DNA of 64,000 bases from positions 9,203,574-9,267,573 of the forward strand of contig OZ020267.1 in assembly GCA_963971225.1 (NCBI GenBank), read 5' to 3'. The notes under the pieces are model-generated. The model had not been told where the DNA came from. It did not search any database and saw only the letters and a list, made by a program, of their open reading frames with translations. Shown piece after piece: positions 49,801 through 61,100 of the stretch (the stretch's first letter is position 1; each line of letters begins with the position of its first letter). The position numbers were made by a program, and so were the translations under genes. This DNA is from Melieria omissa (Eukaryota > Arthropoda > Insecta > Diptera > Ulidiidae).

Positions 49801-50456
49801 TGACGAGGCGAACACTTCCAAATGGACACTAAGTATTGCAATTGTACAATAGTTGCATTTATTGTTGTTGCCATTGTAGTTGGTTGACTGAAGTGAAACG
49901 CTTTCTGTGCGTGTATGCATTGGAAAAGTGAAAATTGCAAGACCACAGTGCAATGTTGGGAAAATGTTTTTCAACAACATTTAAAAATAAACATTTCACT
50001 TATTAACTTCAAACATTTGTGCGATATATAAATACGAGATGTATGGGATATGTTAAAAATATATGTACACAAATGATTTTTGCGAAAAGTTGCAGACAAC
50101 GTTAACATGTAAATACTAAAATTTGCTTACTGATTTGCTTGATGATAAAGTGAAATTTAAACTTTTTTTGGTATTATTAAGCAAAAGTATTGTCAACTCG
50201 ATATGAACGCAACACAGCGAATCAACATTCAGCTTCTGCGCTGTCCTCGCCAAGTCTCCCAATAGAAAAAGGTGTTCGATGCGGTAGTTGGAGGTCGACG
50301 GCGAAAAGGGAAACCGTGTTTACGGCGGAAGAACACTTTATCATCTCTCGGTGTGATCAACTGAAGATGGCTCGTGCAAAAAGAGACGCCTGGAAGTAAC
50401 TTTTGAGATAACTTTTGTCCGGAACTAACCTGACAACGGGTTGTTATGAACAGTTA
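46841..50456. other. Non-coding stretch
   Basis: No supported gene. Minor CA microsatellite at 49430-49443 and a pentamer-like TTTCATTTGA run at 49663-49690. A 90-residue open frame at 49272 has an ATG but no domain and is Ser/Thr-rich, probably chance. Confidence 0.35.
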
Positions 50457-50755
50457 GAGTAAGTTCGGGTAATATGATATGGTCGGGTAATGTGATAAAG
50501 TGGGTTATTTCACAAGTGCATTGATCTTTTTCAAAATTAATCTTAATCTATATCACATTACCTGCCACTTTAACAGACGCCAATATTTGGATATTTTCAT
50601 TTGTAATTAAAAATGTGTTAACAGTTTATCTTGAAGAGTTAATAATCGTAGATATTCTAAATAATGTGTCAGTGAGCAGTTTGAGACCGAAAAAGCAAAG
50701 TGTGTCGGGAATCGCCGTAGAACAAACATGTATATCACATTATCCGAACTTACTC
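50457..50755. mobile_element. TA-flanked MITE, 299 bp
   Basis: The ends are GAGTAAGTTCGGGTAATATG and, read inward from the right, GAGTAAGTTCGGATAATGTG. TA lies outside both ends (50455-50456, 50756-50757). A second inverted pair inside (GGTAATGTGATAAAGTGG and CCACTTTAACAG region near 50567) shows that the subterminal region is also repeated. The TA duplication points to a Tc1/mariner source. It is non-coding. Confidence 0.8.
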
Positions 50756-51270
50756 TAAGTAAGAATTCACGCTGACCAGTTCCATTGCTTACTATTGTTC
50801 CATAGTTCCGATAGATGGAATATCAAAGCTTGGAATATGTGAATTTTAAAGTAGTTTTTTATACATTATGTTATAGGTACATTACGTTGTCCGTCTTACA
50901 TTTCTCGCAATGACAAAATAAATATCATTGAAATAAAAACCTATATTTTTTAAGAATTTATATACAAGATGTTAAAAACTTTGTCCGACTCTAAGTTTTC
51001 CTAGCATAACTTACTCGACAGCCCTAATATGAGATTATTTTACTACGGTTTTATGCCGATTCCAAATGACGAGTTTGGAGCATTTTTATAGGCAAAGTTA
51101 CTCTTAGAGGACCTCTGAGGTTTCAAGTATTAGATAAGTTAACTCCAGTCAAAATTTGCCTTTTGATAGAGTAAGATAATATTTTTGTTTTTAATTTTCA
51201 CAATAGTAAAGATAAGTTTTCAATTATTGCAATAATGTTACCATAAATCAAAGCATGTTTAAAACAAGTT

Positions 51271-51772
51271 TTAACCTTTTCGACCCCAAACTTATCTGAG
51301 ACCAACTTCACCTATTTGTCATTTTATAGCAAAAGCTACGATTGATTTATGGGTTTAATTTAATAGAAGTGAATTCAAACCAAATTACAAAAAATTTTAC
51401 TGTTACCCCCAAATAATTTCCAATAATTTGCAGCGGTATCAGGAAAAGTTTGTTTTCTAATTGAAGTCTACGAATTGGGGGCGTTTGATCAAAATCATGT
51501 TTCTTTAATGATGGTTAAGTAAAATCAAAAACTGATAATTTTGTATTTTTCCATAAATATTAAATAATTTTTCTGTAATTGAAAAGAATTTATACAAAAT
51601 TTATTTAACCCGTTTTAAGCTAAAATTGTTCAAAAGTACACTAGCTCTAGAACTCAAAGAGACGTGGTGACTTCAAATGTCATATGCATACTTCTTAGGA
51701 AAATGTTCCATGATTTAAATACCAAAACGTAATATCGAAACACAGGGTAAAATTCGGGGTCGAAAGGGTTAA
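51271..51772 (+). mobile_element. piggyBac-like MITE, subfamily B, copy 3 (502 bp)
   Basis: It starts TTAACCTTTTCGACCCCAAA and ends GGGGTCGAAAGGGTTAA, with TTAA at both ends and a 13-base inverted repeat with one mismatch. It is collinear with the copy at 39187. It is non-coding. Confidence 0.85.
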
Positions 51773-54135
51773 ACACATGTGCGTATGAATGTGCAGTACT
51801 TAGTATGTTTTTTGTGTCACTGTATGTTTAAACATGCACTGGGTTTCTGCACAATATTTGTACTCAGGATTCGTATTTTTAAGCAAACAAAAGCTACAGC
51901 ATCATAGATCAACAGCAGCCATCAATCATTAAGTTTTGATATGTGCAGAACTCGCACAACCGGCACAATTGGCAAACTTGAAGTCAATTCAATGAAAGTT
52001 GGAAAGCAGGTCCCATTCGATGACAGTTCACTGACATTCAATACTACCACAAGCACATTATTCGATGTTGGTGACAACATCAGACAGCGCAAATAAGTGA
52101 ACAGCAATCAAGAACTGAAAATAAAAAAAATCAATCAAAATATACCAGAATGCGCGCTGTGTGGCTGTCTTAACCAAAAATGCCGTGCAGACTCGATCTG
52201 CAACACAGTTGCACACTTTTGTGAAAGTTGTTGCCAAACAACTGACAAAAACCTACACAAGTAGATATGTACGTACGTGTGCGGACACCGGTGTGTCCGG
52301 TCTGCAAGTAAATTCCTAAAATCGATATTTTTTGTAACTAAAGCGCGAGGAGGTGTTGTCCTCACACACTAATTGCCTGCAGCGCGCGGCAATTACCACA
52401 TGCTGCTTGATTATTGCAGTTTGATGTTTTCGATAAGTGTCTATGTTGGCGACATTAATGCAGACTTGCGCCTGTCAATGATTGGCTTTTCCATCAGGTG
52501 TCAGGTGTATGGCGAGCTGCAATAGGCAAGAAAGTTGCACTAGTCGGCGACAGATAAACACCGAACTAGTGTAGGTGTTTTGGCCATTGGCAATTTTATA
52601 CTAAGTATTAAATTTTACGAGTGGAAGCTTTCGAAAAATTGTATAAATATGATGTTTGCTATCAGTTTTGCATCTAACAATTTATTGCAAAAAATAATCT
52701 TTTCGTTTTATGAAAATAAAAACCTTAATAATTACGAGACTTTAGTAGATTAAAGTTGAGTGCGTGGTATTTTTTTCATGTATTGTCCGCTTGTTACTTT
52801 TAGATGGGGTTTTTATGTCACTTGCCGCAATGACGGGGACTGATTTAGGTAAAACATATGTGTTGCTTTGTTCATATGCACATGTGATATTTAGCTTGGT
52901 GTCTTTAATTCATGTTCAAAGACTCTGTTTCTCAACCTTTGTATCCTTTTCAAAACCACTCAATGCTAAAAAGGATTACAAAAAACCTATTTCACACAAT
53001 GTAAAATTGAGTTGCGTTGTCGCTAATGTTAACATTTCCATTACATGGAGCTTCAACTCACTTTCATCAGAAACAGGGCAGAAACTCGGTCAACTGATTC
53101 AGCCAATTCTGTCATAAATCAAATACTTTGTACAATTGCTTCAACCATACACACATTCTCACTTCCATCGTACACCTGAGTGGACAGCGCGCACACTTTT
53201 CCGCTCACATTGCAACGCCAGCTTTTGAGTACTTCCACACCTGGTTCCTGTTTTTTGTTGCTCACCATCGCTGCGCTGCACCGGCAGCACCGATTCTGTG
53301 TGCGCTCCACACACATTTGATTAGATTTTAATTGCGCGCATCTGAGTTGGGACACGCGTAAAAGGCGCATCTGGCACTCGAAACTTCATGGCAACGACAA
53401 CGAAAGTCATTTGGTGGCCAGTAGTGGCTAAATAATTTGAATTCGCAGCGTTGCATGCTGACTACATGCCCGCGTGTGAGTGTGTGTGTGCGGACTTTAA
53501 CCAGAATTTCTTGACTTTCTAGAGATTTCATTTTCTTTTGGTATGCTCGCTGCGCCGAAAGTAAACTATTTATTTTATTTATTTATATGCGAAATCCAGT
53601 TGGCAGGAAGCAACTCCTCTCGATTTTTATCACATTTGCAAGAATTCGTTTTTTGCCTTTCCAGTTTCGGTTTCATTTTTTTGCACATACTTTGTAGACA
53701 TTCGGGCTGCCTGAGCTGGTATGTGCGATTATGTGTGCCAGCAGAAATTAGAAAGTAAAATTTTTTTTGTGACACAGCATCGAACCGGCGAAAAGCCTGT
53801 TTATCGAAAGGCAAAAATGGAAAACAGCAACAGTCCATAAATTTGTGGATATTTATTCTTAGCTTTGTTAGGTAATTGCAGTGGAGCATTAACTCTGCAC
53901 CGATGCTAGTAACATCAACGCTGTCCAATACAGGAACTCAATAAAATAACAAAATATATATATACATGAATATTAGAATAAAGAGTAAATGTATGAGAAA
54001 GAATTCAATTGCGAGCGTGAAGAGTACAAGTGGGTTGGCAATGCCGTAAGTAATTAAGATGAACATTTCACTGTACGTCGAATTATCTCAAGTTGCAAGA
54101 GGCTGCGGACGCTCGGGCGATCACTCTTGGGGCAA
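51773..54135. other. Non-coding stretch before the VhaAC45RP pair
   Basis: No exon with domain or splice support. It includes the 3' flank of the minus-strand gene ending at 54136. Confidence 0.35.
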
Positions 54136-55672
54136 TTACTCCTGCACGAAGAAGGATAACGGTTTGTTGCGTGTGCTCTCGAAGCGGTTTGGTGCTTTGA
54201 TATCCATCAGAGCGAGTATTCCAATCGACAAGATGCCGCACAGGAAGAGGCTGACTAGCACGCCGGCCCAGATGGGCGCCGTGGTGAAACCAACACAGTC
54301 GTACACGTCGCCAAAGCGGGGAGATCCGTTAAGCCACGGTTGCACCTGCAATGGATGAACATTCAATTCTTAAGGTTCCTTGTGTGCCTACAAGTCGACA
54401 TAAATAACATAAACTATCCATCAAATGTGTTTACCTGGTAATCGGCAATGATTAGCTTGTCGGTGCCATTCCTGAACAGTAACTCACGCGATGAACAACG
54501 ATACGAGAAGCCCTCGGGTGCCGACGGTATAGTGTACTCTGTACCCACAACAGCAAGACTGAACTTGGATTCCTTGAACTCTACTATGACCTCCTTCATT
54601 GACCACGTGCCGCGAATTAACGTGAAAATGAAGCGCAGAAACAATTTTCCGACGTCCAGTGGGAAGATGATGTTTAGACGACCATACCCCTTGGCTCTCT
54701 GATCGTCGAAGGTGATATCCTTAGTGTGCTCGATTAACTTGGTTTCGTTCAGCTTGCCAGCAATGTATATAATGGGCGCAGCATTCACGTAAAGGATTGC
54801 CTTCATATCTAAATTACAAAAAATCGAACTTAGTAAAAATATCCTTGGAACTAGCTTCAACGTACCATTCGCTAGATAAATAAAACTCTTGTCGGTTTCT
54901 TCGTCTTCGATGGGTGTTTGTGCTGTTGTTGTTGAGCGCATATCATCTTCAGTCTCTCCCTTCGCCTCACGCTTGGCTATGTTGTGTATATCTTCGTCTA
55001 TATCGTCATCACGATTTGCACACAGAATTCCTAGCACTGCGTTCTGACCATGAAAGTCACTGGCTTCATTAAAGTAGGAAACGAGTATGTTATCCGCCTC
55101 AACTGGAGATTCGTCCAAGTCTATGAGCTATGTGATGGAAAAAATTCACTTTGTAAAGTGTTATACACGAATTCGGCAAGAAACCGACGCACCGAGGCCA
55201 AGTGTGCCTATGGCTTTGAATTGATTGGGGATGTTTCATCAAAGAATTATTATTGATCTTTTGTATTCCAAATAATAAAATGTTCTCGATTCAATGCTGA
55301 GTAAAACCCAATCTGAACCGATGAAGTATCCGTGCATACAACTCAAAAACTTACATGAACACTGTCGTGGTATTCAGTGGGATCCACAGCCAGCGAATAC
55401 TGTGGCATATACTCCCATGTGGTTCCCTTCACCAACGTCTCGAACTTGGGATATCGGTCGCGTCTTAATGGGAACGTATTGTTGCCGAAGAAAACCAGAA
55501 TCACCTTGGCCTCCTTGTAGACATTGATGAGATCCTGCTTGCTGGCCGGAATCATAGTATGCGGCTGTACATTCGCGACACTCTCGAGACCCCAAAACAA
55601 ATAGGGCCCACTTATAGCGGCACTACATGTCACAGCCAAGCCCAAGAGGATGACTACAAAAATAGGCTGCAT
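54136..55672 (-). CDS. VhaAC45RP: VhaAC45-related protein (V-ATPase accessory subunit), distal copy, 4 exons
   Basis: The exons are 55672-55355, 55127-54866, 54808-54435 and 54345-54136, giving 387 residues. It has a signal peptide (IFVVILLGLAVTCSA) and the N-terminal AC45 motif GPYLFWGLESV. A variable acidic middle contains AKREAKG, a possible processing site. The membrane-proximal luminal domain (GFSYRCSSRELLFRNGTDKL) and a C-terminal transmembrane segment (VLVSLFLCGILSIGILALMD) follow. The short cytosolic tail begins KAPNRFEST. In flies and mammals this family (ATP6AP1) is an accessory subunit of the V-ATPase Vo sector. The related fly gene is mainly testis-expressed, which is known from Drosophila and not visible here. 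A tandem copy lies 475 bases upstream. Confidence 0.88.
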
Positions 55673-56146
55673 TATTTTAATCAATGGATTGGCAAAAAGA
55701 ATTACGATGTTCACTACTTTCGACTGCTGGCACGAAAAGCTGAGGGATGTATAACAGAATTTGTGCAATCAATCAATAGGAATTGGGGCGTTTGCGCAGT
55801 GCAGCGAAACTAGTAATGTGACAATACAACTGTCAGGCTAGTGAGAGACATGGAGAGAAAAAAAATGAGATAGGGTACATGTGTGCAGCTAAGGTTCAGT
55901 GCGCGGACTTTTCTTTAATCGTAGTGGGTTTGATACACACCGCTTGAGACCCAATTTCTACGATTCTTTCCAAAGCAAAATGGTTTAGCAGCACCAAAAG
56001 AAATATAAAATTAGACACATACAACGTGATATAATGTACAAAAGCCTATATTTACAATTTGTGCGATGCCGCAAATAATTAAGATAAACATTTCACTGTA
56101 CGTCGAATAATCTCAAAATGCAAAGGGGCGATCGTTCTTGGTGCAA

Positions 56147-57734
56147 TTACTCCTGCACCAAGAACGTCAACGGTTTGCTGCGTGTGCTCTCGAAGCGGTT
56201 TGGTGCTTTGATATCCATCAGGGCGAGTATTCCAATCGACAGGATTCCACACAGAAAGAGGCTAACAAGCATGCCGGCCCAGATGGGCGCCGTGGTGAAA
56301 CCAACACAGTCGTACACGTCGCCAAAACGGGGAGATCCGTTAAGCCACGGTTGCACCTGTAACGGACGAACATTCAATCTTAAGGCCTCTTGTGTTCCTA
56401 CAAGTCGACAAAAATAACATAAACTATTTATCAAATGTCTTTACCTGGTAATCGGCAATGATTAGCTTGTCGGTGCCATTTCTGAACAACAATTCACGCG
56501 ATGAGCAACGATACGAGAAGCCCTTGGGTGCCGACGGTATAGTGTACTCTGTACCCACAACGGTCAGAATGTTCTCGTATTCATTGAACTGTACCATAAC
56601 TTCCTTCATTGACCACGTGCCGCGCTTTAACGTGAAAATGAAACGCAGAATCAATTTCCCGTCGTCCAGTGGGAAGATGATGTTCAAACGACCATACCCC
56701 TTGGCTCTCTGATCGTCGAAGGTGATATAATTAGTGTGCTCGATTAACTTGGTTTCGTTCAGCTTGCCAGCAATGCTTATAATGGGCGCGGCATTCACGT
56801 ACAGGATTGCTTTCATATCTAAAATACAGCGAATTGAACTTTGAAAACTTGCTAAATATGTCCTTAAAACTAGCTTCAACGCACCTTTGGCTAGATAAAT
56901 AAAACTCTTATCGGTTTCTTCTTTTTCGGTGGGTGTTTGTGCTGTTGTTGTTGAGCGCATATCATCGTCAGGCTCCTCCTTCACCTCACGTTTGGCTACG
57001 TTGTGGGTATATTCGTCAATATCGTCAACACGATTTGCCAATATTCCTAGTACAGCGTTCCGACCATGAAAGTCGCTGGCTTCATTAAAGTGGGAAACGA
57101 GTATGTTATCCGCCTCAACTGGAGATTCGTCCAAGTCGATGAGCTATTTGTTGGAAAAGATATTTATACACGATGTTCGGTAAGAAACTGGTTCACCGAG
57201 GGCAAGTGTACCTATGGCTTTGAATTGATTGGGGATGTTTCAACAAAGATTAATTTTTGATCTTTTGTATTCCAAATAATAAAATGTTCTCGATTCAACG
57301 ATGAGTCAAAACCAATCTCGTATGTATTCACAGTTAACATTTTTCCCAGTGTAGTACTTCAATAATATCACATCTTCAACAGGTGAAATATCCGTGCATA
57401 CAACTCGAATACTTACATGAACACTGTCGTGGTATTCAGTGGGATCCACAGCCAGCGAATACTGTGGCATGTACTCCCACGTGGTTCCCTTCACCAACGT
57501 CTCGAACTTAGGATATCGTTCGCGACTTAATGGGAACGTACTGTTGCCGAAGAAAACCAGAATCAGCTTGGCCTGCTTGTAGACATTGATGAGATCCTGC
57601 TTGCTGGCCGGAATCATGGTACGCGGCTGTACATTCGCAACACTCTCGAGGCCCCAAAACAAATAGGGCCCACTTATAGCGGCACTACATGTCACAGCCA
57701 AGCCCAAGAGGATGACTACAAAAATAGGCTGCAT
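56147..57734 (-). CDS. VhaAC45RP: VhaAC45-related protein, proximal copy, 4 exons
   Basis: The exons are 57734-57417, 57143-56885, 56818-56445 and 56356-56147, giving 386 residues. Exon structure and phases are identical to the copy at 54136. Exon 1 is nearly the same (GPYLFWGLESV, GNSTFPLSRERYPKFE). Exon 2 is the most diverged part and one codon shorter (HNVAKREVKEEPDDDM against HNIAKREAKGETEDDM). Exon 4 and the tail (FESTRSKPLTFLVQE) are close. Both copies are open throughout with intact splice sites, so both are probably functional. An in-frame upstream ATG or TTG exists in each copy, but the chosen ATG sits immediately before the signal peptide. Confidence 0.88.
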
Positions 57735-58156
57735 TATTTTTATCAGTGGATTGGCAAATAGAATTACGATGTTCACTACTTTTGACTGCTGGCTTGACAA
57801 ACTGAGGGATGAACAGCTGTTCATTAGGGCGTTTGCGCAGTGCAGCGAAACTAGCAATGTGACATTTCAACTGTCAGACTAGTGAGAGTGATTAAAAGAG
57901 GGAGTGAGATAGAGTGCATGTGTGCAACTAAGGGATGTTGGGTAGTGTTTTGAAAGCAAAGAAAGAGAGTGGCCTGAGTACACTTTTCTACTGTCATAAT
58001 AACACTTAAGTATATTTCAATAAAACAGCTGTTTACAATACGAGTACATACTTGTACATAATTTGGTATGACATAAATACCTTTAAATACATAAGTCTAA
58101 TCAAACTTTACAACTTATCACTATTGAAGCGCAATCGCACTTGCGGAGTATTATTT

Positions 58157-61100
58157 CTATATACAAAAATACAAAATATAAGCAAATATAAAAGACAATA
58201 ATTTTGGTTGCAATTGACTTGAGCCAGAAAAAATGCTCTTTGATGTTTTCGAACCTGCAAATACATTAAAATTAGCCAATTTTATAAATATTTTTAAATT
58301 GTACAATTGCTACTTACGTTTCTCATTGGGGTCACGCACACCGCACGTTCTGTACGATAATGTTGCCTTTCGTTTTTGATTCACATAGCCCGGGATAAAA
58401 AGACTGGGCGCGTCCAAACGACCAGCGGCTATGAGCCGCGACATATCCTATAATGAATTATAGTTGCATAAGTTTTGCAGTGGTGGTCAATACAAAGAGT
58501 TATGTATATAGTTGGCTCTACAGGTTCGGCTTTAGCTTTTTTTCATTTAATTTTGGACACCACTTATTTTTAGTTTATCATTACCATCTCAAGTCGATGC
58601 GCAATGGGGCCTTTAAAGTGTATTATCATCTGTATGCATGCGCCGCCGTGCAGTTCCTTTGTTTTGCGCGCGTCCACGTCTAACATCCACTCAGGAATTC
58701 CCATAACAGTACGAAGTTCCTCCAGAAATTGGGCTCTGAAAACAAAGAAAATGAAATTTAAGAATCCGTAAACTCCAAAATTAAACGCAGTCTTAAAACA
58801 AAAAGAAGCCGCTTAACTAGTTTGAAGTGTCTGTAGGATCACAAAACTGAACAGAGATGCACTTAGACCAGTTCACAGTATCATTGTGATTCCACAAAAG
58901 GAGCTGATGTAACATTACTAAGATTTGTTGAGAGCTAATTCGATTTTTTAATGTTACTTAGTCTTTAATATTGAAATTATTCAGATCATCTTTAATATTG
59001 AAGTCCTTTCACGTCATTCAGAATATTCTTTTGAAAGTTTCTCCTCTTTATGGGAGAGTGCCGACCATTATTTTAGTAGATGACTTATAGTCATTGTACT
59101 TCATTTCATATAGACTAAACAGCAATTCAATTGTAAAAGAAATCATTTCTTCTGGATTCACATTGCCGCAAAAGAGACTCACTCAAACTTTTGGTTATAG
59201 ATTCCCCCGTTCTTTCTTTCATTTCTTTGTACTTGTATGTACGATTTCTTACTTACTTAATACATGTACCCATCTTACATAAACATGTAAGTACATAACT
59301 TACACAACGAAACGTGGCGGTTTCTGTAAATTCACGTATTTGAAAACATTGTGGTCGGGCTCAATATTCGCACAGGCAAAACGTTCATGCGAGTGTTCCG
59401 GTCCGAAAATCACAATTGAACGTCCAATAGCCCCGACAGGACTCTCCAGTGGGAAATTCGAGTCTGTCAGCACAACACGCTCTCCGCCCAGATCTGTAAT
59501 AATAGTCACCGATATAATAGAAACCGCAGGGTAAGGGAAGACTTCTCAAATACCAATTGTGCCCAAACGTGCGCCCACATCGCCCACATAGCACCGCAGC
59601 GGATTGTCAGGACCGCATTCACGTTCATAGAGATCGAGCTGCAATTGGCAATAAATTGTTAAAACCTGACATCAAGCTAAGCATTGGCAAATACTGCTCT
59701 CATACATTCAACGGATCGGCCAGTTGTGTGTAGTATGGATTCCACACATAGCCGCCAGCAACGCAACGCGTCACAGTTGGTTTCACAGCAGCATCCACAC
59801 CCACCGGATTCACAAAAATCTGCCAATTGTGATTACGAGTCTGCAAGAGATATTATTAAGCATTCTTTTTCGGAGTGTAGCCAGTTCTGTCCTTTCGCTT
59901 GTCACTGCTACTCACCACATTGCGATCGTGTTTGCCGGGATGCCGCAACTTCACTTCAATCACCGTCTCCGAGTGGCTACCGTCGGTGTGTACTAGTTGT
60001 GTCATCTTGACGTAGCCGTAGGCATAGCCTGTCGGATGATGGAATGAAGCGATGGCGCGCAGTTCTCTGGCCTCACTGGGACTGTAGCCACGTTCCAGCG
60101 TGCTACACGCCCAACGGGCATTGCGTTTCTTTTTGTGTATCACCACCGAGCGTCCGATAATGCTGTTCAAACCGAATAATGGCAGATTGGTGTCGTTGAA
60201 AGCGTCTTCGTACTGGGTGAGATCATCGAGTGTGCCAAACTTGCCGCTAATGTCGCCCATTTCGTACTGATCTGTGGTGCCCTGCTGCGGTGGAGGCGAG
60301 GATTTAGGGTTGATACTGAAGGGATTCCAGTGGCCATACAATGTTGTGTCTTCGCAGGGAAACTCCAAGTTCGCTTCAACAGGTGTCTGAAAGAGTATTG
60401 ATTTATGAATTAGGCAAAGTTGAAGTTGATCAAAGGAAGCAGCTCCAGCTCCATATGACCTCGTAGTGGAGGTTCTAATGTAATTGTATTGTAAGATGTC
60501 CTCGGGGTTGAGGTTGGTTTTAAGCAGAAAACGGTGTACCCATACAAGATAAGTTTGGTATGGGTTATCGATGTATATTCCTAGGTAGACTAAAAGATGC
60601 TAATCTCAGTTCGAGAAGAGAGCCTTTGAGATACCTCAGACGTTTTCTTTACACTAGATTTGTTCCCAAAATTCTTAATAACACATCATCCCTATATGTT
60701 CAATTACCATATGAATATGATAGCCACTGTTCTCGTTCAGACCCTTCAACTGCACTTCAATGTTGCTCACATCATACTCGGATTGTTGTGTTATTTCGAT
60801 TTTTCCATTAACCGTCAGCTCATCTCCGTTGGCATACCATTCCTTGGCCACCACCTTACGTCGATAATGACCAATTGTACTGTAAAATAAAAGTAAGATT
60901 TATGAAATCATGTCAACCCATCATCATTCTAACATGTTGTGCAAAAAACACACACCTGGAACATGCCAAACGTTCGCCTCTCGCCTTCGGGCCGAAATCA
61001 TCGTAAATCACCAAAGACTTCCCCAAGATATTGTGCCTGTCCGACAGTGGCAAATTCGTGTCCGTGAACATGAGACGACTAAGCTTCTCTGCGTTCCTCT

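Noticed and set aside
52764..53117. 117-residue frame with hydrophobic start on the plus strand
   Set aside because: It begins at GTG, has no recognisable family and no neighbouring splice sites that fit.
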